Below are positions 7,614-15,270 of a stretch of DNA of 27,034 bases, in pieces. The stretch comes from a virus, in the IMG/VR virus record IMGVR_UViG_3300042479_000566, positions 1 through 27,034 of that record, one strand, 5' to 3'. The notes under the pieces are model-generated. The model was given only the letters and a program-made list of their open reading frames with translations. It did not search any database and was not told where the DNA came from. A program made the translations under genes and the position numbers. Positions within the stretch are counted from its first letter, which is position 1. Every line of letters starts with the position of its first letter.

Positions 7614-8579
7614 TTATTTGTTAACTATTTTTGCCAAAGTCTGTCCACCACGGATGCTTTCAAGCTCGCCAGGTTTACGCAGTTCTAGCCAGGTTAGATT
7701 GCCCATGTCTGTCCAACTGAACATTTGTCGGTATCCAATTGATTTTGCAATTGCTTTTACTCGGTTTCCCGGAGTATAGAAACAGAAATTCTTTTCAACC
7801 AACGCAACACAATGTGCTCGGTCGCAGTCGTTGAATGTCATTGCCAATATACCACCTGGGCGTAGTTTATTAAAGATGTTTCGTAAGTATTGCTCCACCA
7901 CTTCGAGTGTGGTAAACTCAAAAAAGTTAAATGCAAGACACATGCCAAATTGGTTATCTGGCAGTGTGTCTAGCACGTTGGTTGAACATGGATCTTGTTC
8001 GTACACTCGCAGTCGGCGTTGGTACTCTTCTGGAAAAGTACTCAATGCTGGCTGCAATAGTTCTGTGCTGTAGTCAACAAGGTATAGAGGATCCAGTGCT
8101 ACCAAGTCACTTATAAATGTTTCAACTCCGGGGCGTATAATTAATCCAGGGTATTTCCAATCAACATAACTCTTAATGCGGTTAGAAATCATTTGCTGAA
8201 CGTCTGCAGTCATTGGCATGCGACGATCTAGAATTTGTTGATTGACCTTTTTATTAGTAGGCTCGTCAAGTCGACCATACCGTGCTACCGCTTCATTGTA
8301 TAACCTGGTGCTTTCGGCATACTGTGTTTTTTCAGCCGTCTCAATCATGCTGTCTAGTTCGCTTATTAATTCAACCAGTGTAGAACTAAAATAATCAAAA
8401 GCAGTTATTACACGAGTTTGATCTTCCTGCAGAGTTTGTGTAAATGCACGTGGCTGTATCACACTGTTCTGTACATTATACACAATTTCTTCTAGCTTAT
8501 GCCGTGCAGTATATTGGATGGTGTTAACATCAAACCCTGACAAATGATTGCGGTATGCAACTAATTCACTAAGTTTCAT
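7614..8579 (-). CDS. Methyltransferase-like protein with degenerate SAM motif
   Basis: This is a 321-residue protein. Residues 1-145 are mostly helical and polar, without a known motif. Residues ~150-310 read like a class I SAM-dependent methyltransferase: an Asp-ending strand (YLVDYS, 166-171), then NQFGMCLAFNFFEF (209-222) where the motif IV strand should be, then KLRPGGILAMTFND (238-251), the very typical post-IV segment. The glycine-rich motif I (E/DxGxGxG) is absent; FISDLVALDPLYLVDYS stands in its place, so SAM binding is uncertain. It lies between polymerase (3 bases upstream) and clamp (50 bases downstream), in the place where T4 has regA and clamp-loader genes. Role unknown: a DNA or small-molecule methylase, or an inactive structural relative. 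Confidence 0.6.
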   Translation of the reverse strand: MKLSELVAYRNHLSGFDVNTIQYTARHKLEEIVYNVQNSVIQPRAFTQTLQEDQTRVITAFDYFSSTLVELISELDSMIETAEKTQYAESTRLYNEAVARYGRLDEPTNKKVNQQILDRRMPMTADVQQMISNRIKSYVDWKYPGLIIRPGVETFISDLVALDPLYLVDYSTELLQPALSTFPEEYQRRLRVYEQDPCSTNVLDTLPDNQFGMCLAFNFFEFTTLEVVEQYLRNIFNKLRPGGILAMTFNDCDRAHCVALVEKNFCFYTPGNRVKAIAKSIGYRQMFSWTDMGNLTWLELRKPGELESIRGGQTLAKIVNK

Positions 8580-8582
8580 AGA

Positions 8583-11240
8583 TCACCATTCAAATAAAGT
8601 TTGGAATGTATTCTCTGTGTTGGTGGCACTTGCCAAGTCCCAGTCCAGCACACCCAACAAGTTGTCAATTTTTTGATCCACCACAGTTGCCTCCATCAAT
8701 CCGTCATCAAATGGCAGTTCTGTGAACCAAGCAGGCAAGCGTTGTTCATCTGTGGGATAACCAATTGACGTCCACCCAAGAGCATTGCTTTTAAGTTTAC
8801 ACACAATAGTTTTCATACCATCAACAATTTGCATACTGTAGTTGTCGCCGTTCATTTTCCGCATGTTGTTCCAGTTCATGGCTGCTCGCACATGCCCTGG
8901 CATGTTGGCTTTGCCAAGTCTGGCTTCTTCTGCACCATACTTGGTCAAGTTGTTCACACGCTTGGGCGAACCTTTTTCCCAGCCCGGACGTTCCATAAAC
9001 TCATACTTGAATTCTCGGATACGTGCCACAATGGAATCTCTGTCAGCACCATGCAATGTACTATTTAGAATTTCCAACAAGAAGTCTTGAATTACCTTGG
9101 GTGTGTCACTACGCTTCAAGTCCAGGCCCATGGCCTTGGTCTTGCCCTTCTTGCCTTCCACATCCAATCGCTTGCCTTCCAAGTCAATGATGTTCACAGC
9201 ATAGCGTTTCTTTGTGATAAACAATCCACGATCTGCCACCAGTTCTCGACCAGCCGCAATTAATGCACCCATCTCTCTTGGGCAATGGAATGCCTGTTCC
9301 ATAAAGCCAGGGAAGCTGGCATTAACTTGCTCGGCAATGGAGTCATACAAGGCAATAGCAATATCCTTGCTCCACTCCATGCGACCTTCTGCTACTTCTT
9401 TCTTCAGCACTGGCCACGCAGTAAAGTAGCAGGAGTCTGTGTCACCATAGATAATGGCTTCACCTGTGTGGTCATATACACCTGTGATGCATTCGTTGAT
9501 GTGTGCATCCATGTGCCGGGCAATGGCACGACCAGTTAGTGTGGTACTCTGTCCAATACGATGATCAAAGAATCTACAACCAGGATTCAAAATAGCACCA
9601 TACAAACTGTTCAAGTTAATCTTTTTAACCAGCTGTCGCTTGTCCCAGAATGCTTCTTCTTTCTTGTCCTTGGCTGTTTTCTTTTTGGCCTGCAGTTCTT
9701 TGCGTTCTGAATACCAACGTTCCAGCAATCCTGGGATGATACCCTTCTTCTCATAGGTAAGTATTGTACCATTAGCACTCATGATCCAAGGCTGATTGCT
9801 GTCAAACATGATGGTCCAGATCTCTGCGGCACTGTGTGTGCTTTCTGTGCCATCTTGCCAGTCAATGGTGATCTCTGTGCCACGTTGCTGTTCCATCACC
9901 GCAGTGTATTCTAAACTGCCAAACAGGCCCTCCCAAGCAGCCGCAAAACTTGCGCCTTTGGCAATCTTTTCTTTGATGTAGTGATCAGTCATGATGGGAC
10001 GCAGTTGTCCTACCACAGTCTCCGGTCCCATGTTCATGGCACGAATGGCCGACGGATACAGACTGTTGATGTCGACAGATCCAATCCAGTCATGCAGGCC
10101 TTTCTTGGGGTACGCAACATACGCACCCGCCGCCTGTGTGTCGTCGTCTGTGAGACGTTGCTTGCGATTAGGAACCACCATTCCACGTTCATGTGCTTCA
10201 TTGATAATGGCCTGTTCAGTCACTGCCACAGCACCCATTGTGGTTTGTAGTAGCACAGTATTGGCGTGTGCCAGTTCGCTTGCCAATGATAAAAACTGTA
10301 GTTTGCGATCCAGTTTATGCAACAACAGCGTATCTTGTCTGTTGTATTCAATAAACTTTTTAAAGTGTTGGTTGTACAAAGCATCCAACGTGCCTTCAAA
10401 CTGGGTCTTACGCTCATTGAGTTCATACTCACCAATAGCATCCAGGCTATAGCTATGGCGTTCTTCATATGTGTACTTGCGATACAGTTGCATATAGTCC
10501 ATATGTACACGACCAATCAAGTCATATGTTTGGCTTTCACTGCCAAAGCGTTCAAACATACGCATCTTGGGCAGTTGTCCCCACAGACAGAACTTGCGTG
10601 TGTCGTCTTTGCTCAGCACACGAGTGCAACGATTCACAGTGTAAGGGATATCATATCCCTCTGAGTTCCAGCCACTCAGCACGTCTGCATCTTCGATCAA
10701 GTCCAGGAATGTTTTGATCATGTCCTCTTCTCGTTCAAACAAGATGGTATTTTCAAAGTCCTTCACAAGATCTTGTGCAGTTGCCCACGATAAGCCTTTG
10801 GGCGGAACTGCCAGTGTAACCAATTGATCCAACCAGTTTAGATAGACTGAGATTGCAGTGATGGGGTTGAATGGATCATCCACAGGCGAGAAACCTCGCT
10901 CTTTGTCAAAGTCTACCTCAATGTCGAAAAATGCAACATTGAGTTCCGGGGCGTCTTGGTCTTTGTAGTTTTCTTCTAAGCAACGAAAGATAGGGTTAAT
11001 ATCACTCTCATACAATTGCTTGCTGGAGTGCATGCGAACTTCCTTGCGGAACTCTTTGTTGTTGCGTGTGCTGAAGCGACTGACAGGTGTTCCATAGATA
11101 CTTTGGAACTTGCCTCTGGCATCGTCGTAATAGAAGATGTAGTTGGCAGGATACTCTTGGTATTTCCTCACGCCGTCTCGGCGTTCTACAACGTGAATGC
11201 GATCGTGTTCACGATCAAATAGTGCGTCAATATAACTCAT
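8583..11240 (-). CDS. 43: Family B DNA polymerase, T4 gp43-like replicase
   Basis: This is an 885-residue protein; T4 gp43 has 898. The 3'-5' exonuclease is intact: Exo I FFDIEV (D106, E108), Exo II WNSEGYD (N192, D197), Exo III YNRQD (Y299, D303). The polymerase domain is also intact: motif A DINSLYPS (390-397), motif B KINLNSLYG (540-548), motif C YGDTDS (598-603), and KKRY at 677-680. The C-terminus (TFQTLFEW) resembles the clamp-binding tail of gp43-type polymerases. It therefore appears to be a full, proofreading replicase working with the clamp encoded downstream. The ribosome site GGAG sits close to the ATG, and two small hairpins lie just upstream in the leader. It follows the DsbA-like gene and is probably read from the promoter at 11596-11624. 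Confidence 0.97.
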   Translation of the reverse strand: MSYIDALFDREHDRIHVVERRDGVRKYQEYPANYIFYYDDARGKFQSIYGTPVSRFSTRNNKEFRKEVRMHSSKQLYESDINPIFRCLEENYKDQDAPELNVAFFDIEVDFDKERGFSPVDDPFNPITAISVYLNWLDQLVTLAVPPKGLSWATAQDLVKDFENTILFEREEDMIKTFLDLIEDADVLSGWNSEGYDIPYTVNRCTRVLSKDDTRKFCLWGQLPKMRMFERFGSESQTYDLIGRVHMDYMQLYRKYTYEERHSYSLDAIGEYELNERKTQFEGTLDALYNQHFKKFIEYNRQDTLLLHKLDRKLQFLSLASELAHANTVLLQTTMGAVAVTEQAIINEAHERGMVVPNRKQRLTDDDTQAAGAYVAYPKKGLHDWIGSVDINSLYPSAIRAMNMGPETVVGQLRPIMTDHYIKEKIAKGASFAAAWEGLFGSLEYTAVMEQQRGTEITIDWQDGTESTHSAAEIWTIMFDSNQPWIMSANGTILTYEKKGIIPGLLERWYSERKELQAKKKTAKDKKEEAFWDKRQLVKKINLNSLYGAILNPGCRFFDHRIGQSTTLTGRAIARHMDAHINECITGVYDHTGEAIIYGDTDSCYFTAWPVLKKEVAEGRMEWSKDIAIALYDSIAEQVNASFPGFMEQAFHCPREMGALIAAGRELVADRGLFITKKRYAVNIIDLEGKRLDVEGKKGKTKAMGLDLKRSDTPKVIQDFLLEILNSTLHGADRDSIVARIREFKYEFMERPGWEKGSPKRVNNLTKYGAEEARLGKANMPGHVRAAMNWNNMRKMNGDNYSMQIVDGMKTIVCKLKSNALGWTSIGYPTDEQRLPAWFTELPFDDGLMEATVVDQKIDNLLGVLDWDLASATNTENTFQTLFEW

Positions 11241-11253
11241 AGTCTCCGTTTGT

Positions 11254-11289
11254 GGCCGGTAAGCCGTGATTCATGTTCCTTACGGGAAC
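11254..11289 (-). promoter_or_regulatory. Hairpins in the polymerase leader, possible translational operator
   Basis: The 72-base gap before the polymerase ATG holds a perfect 5-bp stem, GTTCC at 11275-11279 with GGAAC at 11285-11289, around a 5-base loop. Next to it is a weaker one, GGC at 11254-11256 with GCC at 11263-11265. Both lie directly upstream of the GGAG ribosome site. T4 gp43 represses its own translation by binding a hairpin in this position, so an analogous operator is plausible. The sequence differs from T4, so this is inference. Confidence 0.4.
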
Positions 11290-11312
11290 GACTCGCTGTT
11301 GTAAAACAGTAC

Positions 11313-11576
11313 TTATAGAGTTTTGCCAACAGTCTCAAGAATTGTTTCCAGTGTTTCGTGGTCTTGTTTTTCTTTGCCAAATTCAGCTTTGTGTGCCAAT
11401 TTAATAGCCTTCTTTAAAATGGCAGGCTTGACTTCTAGTTCCTCAGCAATGGCTTTGATGGTGTCGTTAAGACCACCCTGAAGTGTGTCAATCTCGTGCA
11501 TGACCTGCATGCCCTCGTTGATGATTTGAACGAGTTTGATCTTTTGATCGCCGTTGAATGATTTGGGTTGTGACAT
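11313..11576 (-). CDS. dsbA: DsbA-like double-stranded-DNA-binding protein
   Basis: The 87-residue all-helical protein is about the size of T4 DsbA (89). Its C-terminal layout is similar: a helix with repeated charged residues, then EELEVKPAILKKAIKLAHKAEFG (about 46-68) and a final acidic helix ending ILETVGKTL. T4 DsbA binds double-stranded DNA and stimulates late transcription. Similarity is by pattern and size, so the name is tentative. The gene has an excellent ribosome site (AAGGAG, 11583-11588) and is the first gene after the strong leftward promoter. DNA polymerase follows 72 bases later. Confidence 0.6.
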   Translation of the reverse strand: MSQPKSFNGDQKIKLVQIINEGMQVMHEIDTLQGGLNDTIKAIAEELEVKPAILKKAIKLAHKAEFGKEKQDHETLETILETVGKTL

Positions 11577-11595
11577 AAAATGCTCCTTGTTTTCT

Positions 11596-11624
11596 ATTAT
11601 ATACTTGTTCTAGCGCAAAGTCAA
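11596..11624 (-). promoter_or_regulatory. Strong sigma70-type promoter for dsbA-polymerase operon
   Basis: On the minus strand TTGACT (11619-11624) and a perfect TATAAT (11596-11601) are separated by exactly 17 bases. The predicted start lies near 11589, immediately before the AAGGAG ribosome site of the DsbA-like gene. This is the best host-type promoter in the window and fits early expression of the replication genes. Confidence 0.75.
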
Positions 11625-11648
11625 ATATTGTTTGGCTCAAGATTACCA

Positions 11649-11656
11649 AATAAATA
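11649..11656 (+). promoter_or_regulatory. Late-promoter-like AATAAATA box close to start codon
   Basis: AATAAATA lies only 5 bases before the ATG at 11662, in the divergent 85-base gap. It is one mismatch from TATAAATA. There is no clear Shine-Dalgarno sequence between box and ATG, so if it is a promoter the mRNA would be nearly leaderless. The AT-rich stretch may instead simply favour initiation. Confidence 0.3.
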
Positions 11657-11661
11657 TCTGC

Positions 11662-12543
11662 ATGCCAAAAATATATGTAGAAATAAACCAAGCAATTGAT
11701 TTTAACATTGATATTTACAATACCCCAATTGGTGAACAGTTCTTTAATCAGCATGTGGAAATTACCAAACAAGATCCGGTTCGTGCAGTGCCTGTTGTTA
11801 CAGATTTTACCAAATACACAATTAACTATTTTATAAAATTAATCGAAGAAGCACGTGACACCAATGCAGTAGACTGGTCTATGTACAATATTCAAGCCGG
11901 TCCGGAACATTACGAGTCTAACCAGTTGCATTTTAATTCAATGCATAAAGATTTAGAAGTAACAGCAGGAATTAACAAGTATGCTGGACTTGATAAAGAA
12001 CAAATAAAATTAGTTGACGAGCTACATTGTTGCCTGCACAGTTTAGAAACCACTGAAGCCCCTCTTGATTACAATTTTACAGGACGGTCGTTCGCTAACA
12101 TTAGTTATTTTATCAATGGCCCAACAGACAATCAAATGCCCGAGCTTGTAAAATTTGCCAGAGTAATCAAACCGGGCGAAGTACAGTTAGATTACCCGTA
12201 TGTAGGTAAAGAACCATTCTTTTGCATGATGCACAATGATAATTCTATGCTACAACAAACTTGTAAAATGATTGATCGTATCAGCCTTAATTGGAAATTA
12301 CATCTCAACAATTTCAATGGTACCAACTGGGGGCCATCGCCGTGGCCCGATGATGTGGATGCCGCACTCACTGAGTGGTACTATGCAAATCAACCTGATC
12401 TAACAATGTTAGGATACAGTTTAGAAAAAATAATAGACCATACTGGATTTTGTATCCCGGGTAGAATTGACAATCTGTCCAAACTTGAGTACATGAGAAA
12501 CACTCCAAACATCCAGATCACTGGGTACCAACTTATTAATTAA
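11662..12543 (+). CDS. Phage protein of unknown function, first gene of rightward island
   Basis: This is a 293-residue protein from ATG 11662. An upstream TTG at 11632 is in frame but has no ribosome site and would overlap the leftward promoter, so the ATG is preferred. Recognisable patches are NQLHFNSMHKDLE (about 93-105), ELHCCLHSLE (about 121-130), QLDYPYVGKEPFF (about 174-186) and ISLNWKLHLNNF. The clustered His and Asp residues could bind metal, but no known family motif is complete. There is no membrane segment or signal peptide. The next gene starts 3 bases after the stop, so the two form a rightward pair inserted between leftward replication and oxygenase genes. Function not recognised. 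Confidence 0.75.
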   Translation: MPKIYVEINQAIDFNIDIYNTPIGEQFFNQHVEITKQDPVRAVPVVTDFTKYTINYFIKLIEEARDTNAVDWSMYNIQAGPEHYESNQLHFNSMHKDLEVTAGINKYAGLDKEQIKLVDELHCCLHSLETTEAPLDYNFTGRSFANISYFINGPTDNQMPELVKFARVIKPGEVQLDYPYVGKEPFFCMMHNDNSMLQQTCKMIDRISLNWKLHLNNFNGTNWGPSPWPDDVDAALTEWYYANQPDLTMLGYSLEKIIDHTGFCIPGRIDNLSKLEYMRNTPNIQITGYQLIN

Positions 12544-12545
12544 TC

Positions 12546-13916
12546 ATGAATAAAGATTTTCCAAACATTGCAGTAGTACTGTACGACAATTTAAAACCTG
12601 AATGTGTTGATATTGCGCAAAACTTAATTGACTTGACTGAGTTTAAACTGTGCGGGCGATATCAGTTTAATCTATATCAAACAAAAATACTCACGGAAGA
12701 ATTAAAAAAACTGGCCGAGCAAGGGTACGAATGGGCCGGCGTAGTTGCCGCTGGAAACTTCTTGCAAAATCAGACATTGGTAATTGACACAATCGAACAT
12801 GCTAAATTAGAAAATGCACCAATGGCCTGTCACATATTGGATCGTGGCGGCTACTATCATTTACACCCACAATGGTTTGCACTTGATTTACGGGCATGGA
12901 CGGCAGTTGGTCAACCTGCATTCGAAGAACAGTCTGGCCCGGTCACGTTTACCACACGTAAAACACGTCGTGACACCAATAATGCACACAATGATTATAC
13001 TCCTTGGTGGGTAGCACCCGAGTCAGAAGAGTTGGTAGAATACACTAGCGATTATCAATACACCGGCATCAATGTTATTGCTGAGTTTATCCGTGCTGGG
13101 CACCGCATAACTAATATTCCCAATGAAATCAGACAGAAGAAAAATTATTGCTATCCTGATCATGGACATGACGATATTGTAAAACTGATTGCTGATAAAA
13201 ATCACGAGCCCCAGGACGAAGCATTGTGGTGGTTTGGATTTGCCATGCGGCAAATTACCAAAAACTTAGACACTGGTTATTATGTGTTGAACACCGAAAC
13301 ATTGATTGATCCGCAAGAGATGAAACGTCAGCCGCTTGATTGTTTTGTTGGGGTATGTGGCGGACTCAAGCCTGCTTGTATAACTGGCAATGATAATTTT
13401 GTTGCCAACACCAGTGTGTATCTATTTGATATCAGCCGAGCGGCAATAGAGTGGCAACAGTATCTGTTGGCAGAGTGGAACGGTGATTTTGATGTGTTTG
13501 AAAGTGTCTGGCATAAATTTCAATCAGCTCATCCAGACTATGGTCCTATGTATCACAGTCATCAGTCAATCGCTGACAACATAGATTGGTTCTTGAACAA
13601 TGCCGGATTGACAAGAGCTGATTTTTGCGCAAGATGGATCAAGTATTGTGGCATGACACACACATTTGTACACCTTGACCTTATGGACGCTGATGCCACT
13701 GCAAAAATACTAGAGATAACCAATCAATCTGCATTGGGATCCTATTTGTGGACCAGCAATGCATTTGTCATGGACTATCTGATGTTTTTTAAAACTCGGG
13801 CTTGGGCATTGAACAAGACTCAGAGCTTTATCAACGAACTTGCTGCCAATACTGCACAACCTATTTTGTTAGAGAATCAAGGTTCTCTTAAACACATATT
13901 ACCCAATGTGCAGTAG
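12546..13916 (+). CDS. Phage protein of unknown function, possibly GT-A-like, second gene of island
   Basis: This is a 456-residue protein. The first 60 residues read like a Rossmann-type strand/helix (NIAVVLYDNLKPECVDIAQ). GYEWAGVVAAGNFL (60-73) and APMACHILDRGGYYHLHPQW (about 90-109) follow. These resemble the nucleotide-sugar region of GT-A glycosyltransferases only loosely; no clear DxD motif was found in the expected place. A Cys-rich central part (DCFVGVCGGLKPACITGN) and an aromatic C-terminal half complete it. It begins 3 bases after the upstream stop. Its 3' end overlaps the converging oxygenase gene by 18 bases. I regard the function as unknown; the glycosyltransferase idea is weak inference. 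Confidence 0.7.
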   Translation: MNKDFPNIAVVLYDNLKPECVDIAQNLIDLTEFKLCGRYQFNLYQTKILTEELKKLAEQGYEWAGVVAAGNFLQNQTLVIDTIEHAKLENAPMACHILDRGGYYHLHPQWFALDLRAWTAVGQPAFEEQSGPVTFTTRKTRRDTNNAHNDYTPWWVAPESEELVEYTSDYQYTGINVIAEFIRAGHRITNIPNEIRQKKNYCYPDHGHDDIVKLIADKNHEPQDEALWWFGFAMRQITKNLDTGYYVLNTETLIDPQEMKRQPLDCFVGVCGGLKPACITGNDNFVANTSVYLFDISRAAIEWQQYLLAEWNGDFDVFESVWHKFQSAHPDYGPMYHSHQSIADNIDWFLNNAGLTRADFCARWIKYCGMTHTFVHLDLMDADATAKILEITNQSALGSYLWTSNAFVMDYLMFFKTRAWALNKTQSFINELAANTAQPILLENQGSLKHILPNVQ

Positions 13917-14564
13917 AATGATGTCTTTTTGATCAACCAACCGATGCTGTACCCAGTTGGAACTGCAATGTACATGTGTGCGATCAAACATGCCAATTGA
14001 CCCCAGCTGGTAGTTGTACACACCGTCCAACAGCCAGGTGTCCACAATAGACGGAGTTCCTGCCCAGCAATGATTGACTTCCTGAGTCTGACTGACAGTG
14101 CTTATAACAGGAAATCGACTGTTGTCGGCAATAAATTCTCTGAAGTATTGCTGTAGGTCATCATTGGTCAAGAATGCCCGATCCCATATTACAGTTTTAA
14201 ACACCCCGTTGATGTTTTCATCTAATGGAATGATTGCACTTTTGGCATAATTTAGATCTGTGGTAGGGTATACACCGTCAACATGCAGTTGGTGCGGCAA
14301 GTATTGTCGCTGATAGGCCATGTAAAAGAATGTACCGCGTGGCACGTATCTATATAAAATATCGCCCATTCGCCGAAATGCTTCATCGCCCGGTTGCAAT
14401 ATGTGTCTGCGATCAATGTTTGTAATTTCCTGTCCATAGATACGCAGTGAATCTTCAACACTGTAAGGACGATCCACTGGATCAACATCAATAAGTGCTG
14501 CCAGGTCAGATTTAAACCACACAATGTCGTCGGCAGTTAGTGCGTTTTCAAAAGTTTCAACCAT
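13899..14564 (-). CDS. 2-oxoglutarate/Fe(II)-dependent oxygenase-like protein
   Basis: This is a 221-residue protein. After FFYMAYQRQYLPHQ, an HxD motif (HVD, 94-96) is followed about 100 residues later by THVHCSSNW (196-204) and R208 in QHRL. This gives the facial triad His-Asp...His (H199 likely) and the Arg that binds 2-oxoglutarate. Family enzymes hydroxylate proteins, nucleic acids or small molecules using O2, Fe(II) and 2-oxoglutarate. The ATG overlaps the end of the next oxygenase gene by 8 bases, so the two and the radical SAM gene form one operon. Its 3' end overlaps the converging rightward gene by 18 bases. The substrate is unknown. Confidence 0.75.
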   Translation of the reverse strand: MVETFENALTADDIVWFKSDLAALIDVDPVDRPYSVEDSLRIYGQEITNIDRRHILQPGDEAFRRMGDILYRYVPRGTFFYMAYQRQYLPHQLHVDGVYPTTDLNYAKSAIIPLDENINGVFKTVIWDRAFLTNDDLQQYFREFIADNSRFPVISTVSQTQEVNHCWAGTPSIVDTWLLDGVYNYQLGSIGMFDRTHVHCSSNWVQHRLVDQKDIILLHIG

Positions 14565-15270
14565 TTTTTATCGCCTCTCGATAGCTGTTTACAACCAAGT
14601 GATTCCACTCTGGGTTACGCCATGCGCCGTGTACAATCATGTGGAATCGATCAGTATCACTGTTGTTATGTACTGCATGCTGATAGTGGTTGTTGAACAA
14701 AAATATGCTGCCGCTATTTCTAAAAGGCACAGTGCCATGTATGTTGGTTAGTCTGCAATTATCAGGATTGTTTAGAGAAATGTTTACAGCGGCACCAGGC
14801 GTGTTGTTTACATTGTCGCTATGCGGTGCAATGTATCCTCCAGGTTCAACCAACATGTATCGCAGTCGTTGATACTGATTGTACGGAAATACTTCTTTAA
14901 AAAATTTCACAGTAACCGGGCACTGATCTTGTATTTCAGTCCAGTTGTACTTGACTTTGTCAGGATCTAGGCCATATGTCTGCGGAACATTAGTCATTGT
15001 AGCACTTATGCCATGTATGGCCAAACTACGCCAGCCCTTCATTCCTGCTTCTTCGCCGCGATGGAATACAAACATGTCTCGCAAGGCCTGTGCTTCTTGG
15101 TACATTTCTGCGTAGGGTGCGTCAATGCCTAGGATTTCCAACCACGGTGCTTGACTGTGTTTTAAAATCCAATCAGCCTGGAAATGCACATCGCCTTCTG
15201 GAAGTGGCAACAACTCGAATGTATTCTTATCATTGTGTTGATCTAAAAATTCTTTAATCCACTGTTCCAT
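14557..15270 (-). CDS. Aspartyl/asparaginyl beta-hydroxylase-like 2OG-Fe(II) oxygenase
   Basis: This is a 237-residue protein. The C-terminal half has YMLVEPGGYIAPHSD with the HxD motif at 150-152, then AVNISLNNP and GSIFLFNNHYQHAVHNNSDTDRF split over 187-209. His198 and Arg208 are exactly ten residues apart, as in the Asp/Asn beta-hydroxylase family (H-x9-R). The 2OG, iron and oxygen-binding sites therefore look intact. Known relatives hydroxylate Asp or Asn side chains, or act on peptides in RiPP and non-ribosomal pathways. The gene overlaps the radical SAM gene by 17 bases upstream and the other oxygenase by 8 bases downstream. The substrate could be a phage or host protein; this is not evident. 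Confidence 0.85.
   Translation of the reverse strand: MEQWIKEFLDQHNDKNTFELLPLPEGDVHFQADWILKHSQAPWLEILGIDAPYAEMYQEAQALRDMFVFHRGEEAGMKGWRSLAIHGISATMTNVPQTYGLDPDKVKYNWTEIQDQCPVTVKFFKEVFPYNQYQRLRYMLVEPGGYIAPHSDNVNNTPGAAVNISLNNPDNCRLTNIHGTVPFRNSGSIFLFNNHYQHAVHNNSDTDRFHMIVHGAWRNPEWNHLVVNSYREAIKNG

Noticed and set aside
9991-10452. 153-codon rightward frame opposite the polymerase gene
   Set aside because: It is antisense to conserved exonuclease and palm-domain codons, has no ribosome site, and has Ser/Cys-rich composition typical of a shadow frame.
11632-11661. TTG start at 11632 for the first rightward gene
   Set aside because: It has no ribosome site and would run through the -35 region of the strong leftward promoter; ATG at 11662 gives a normal-looking N-terminus.
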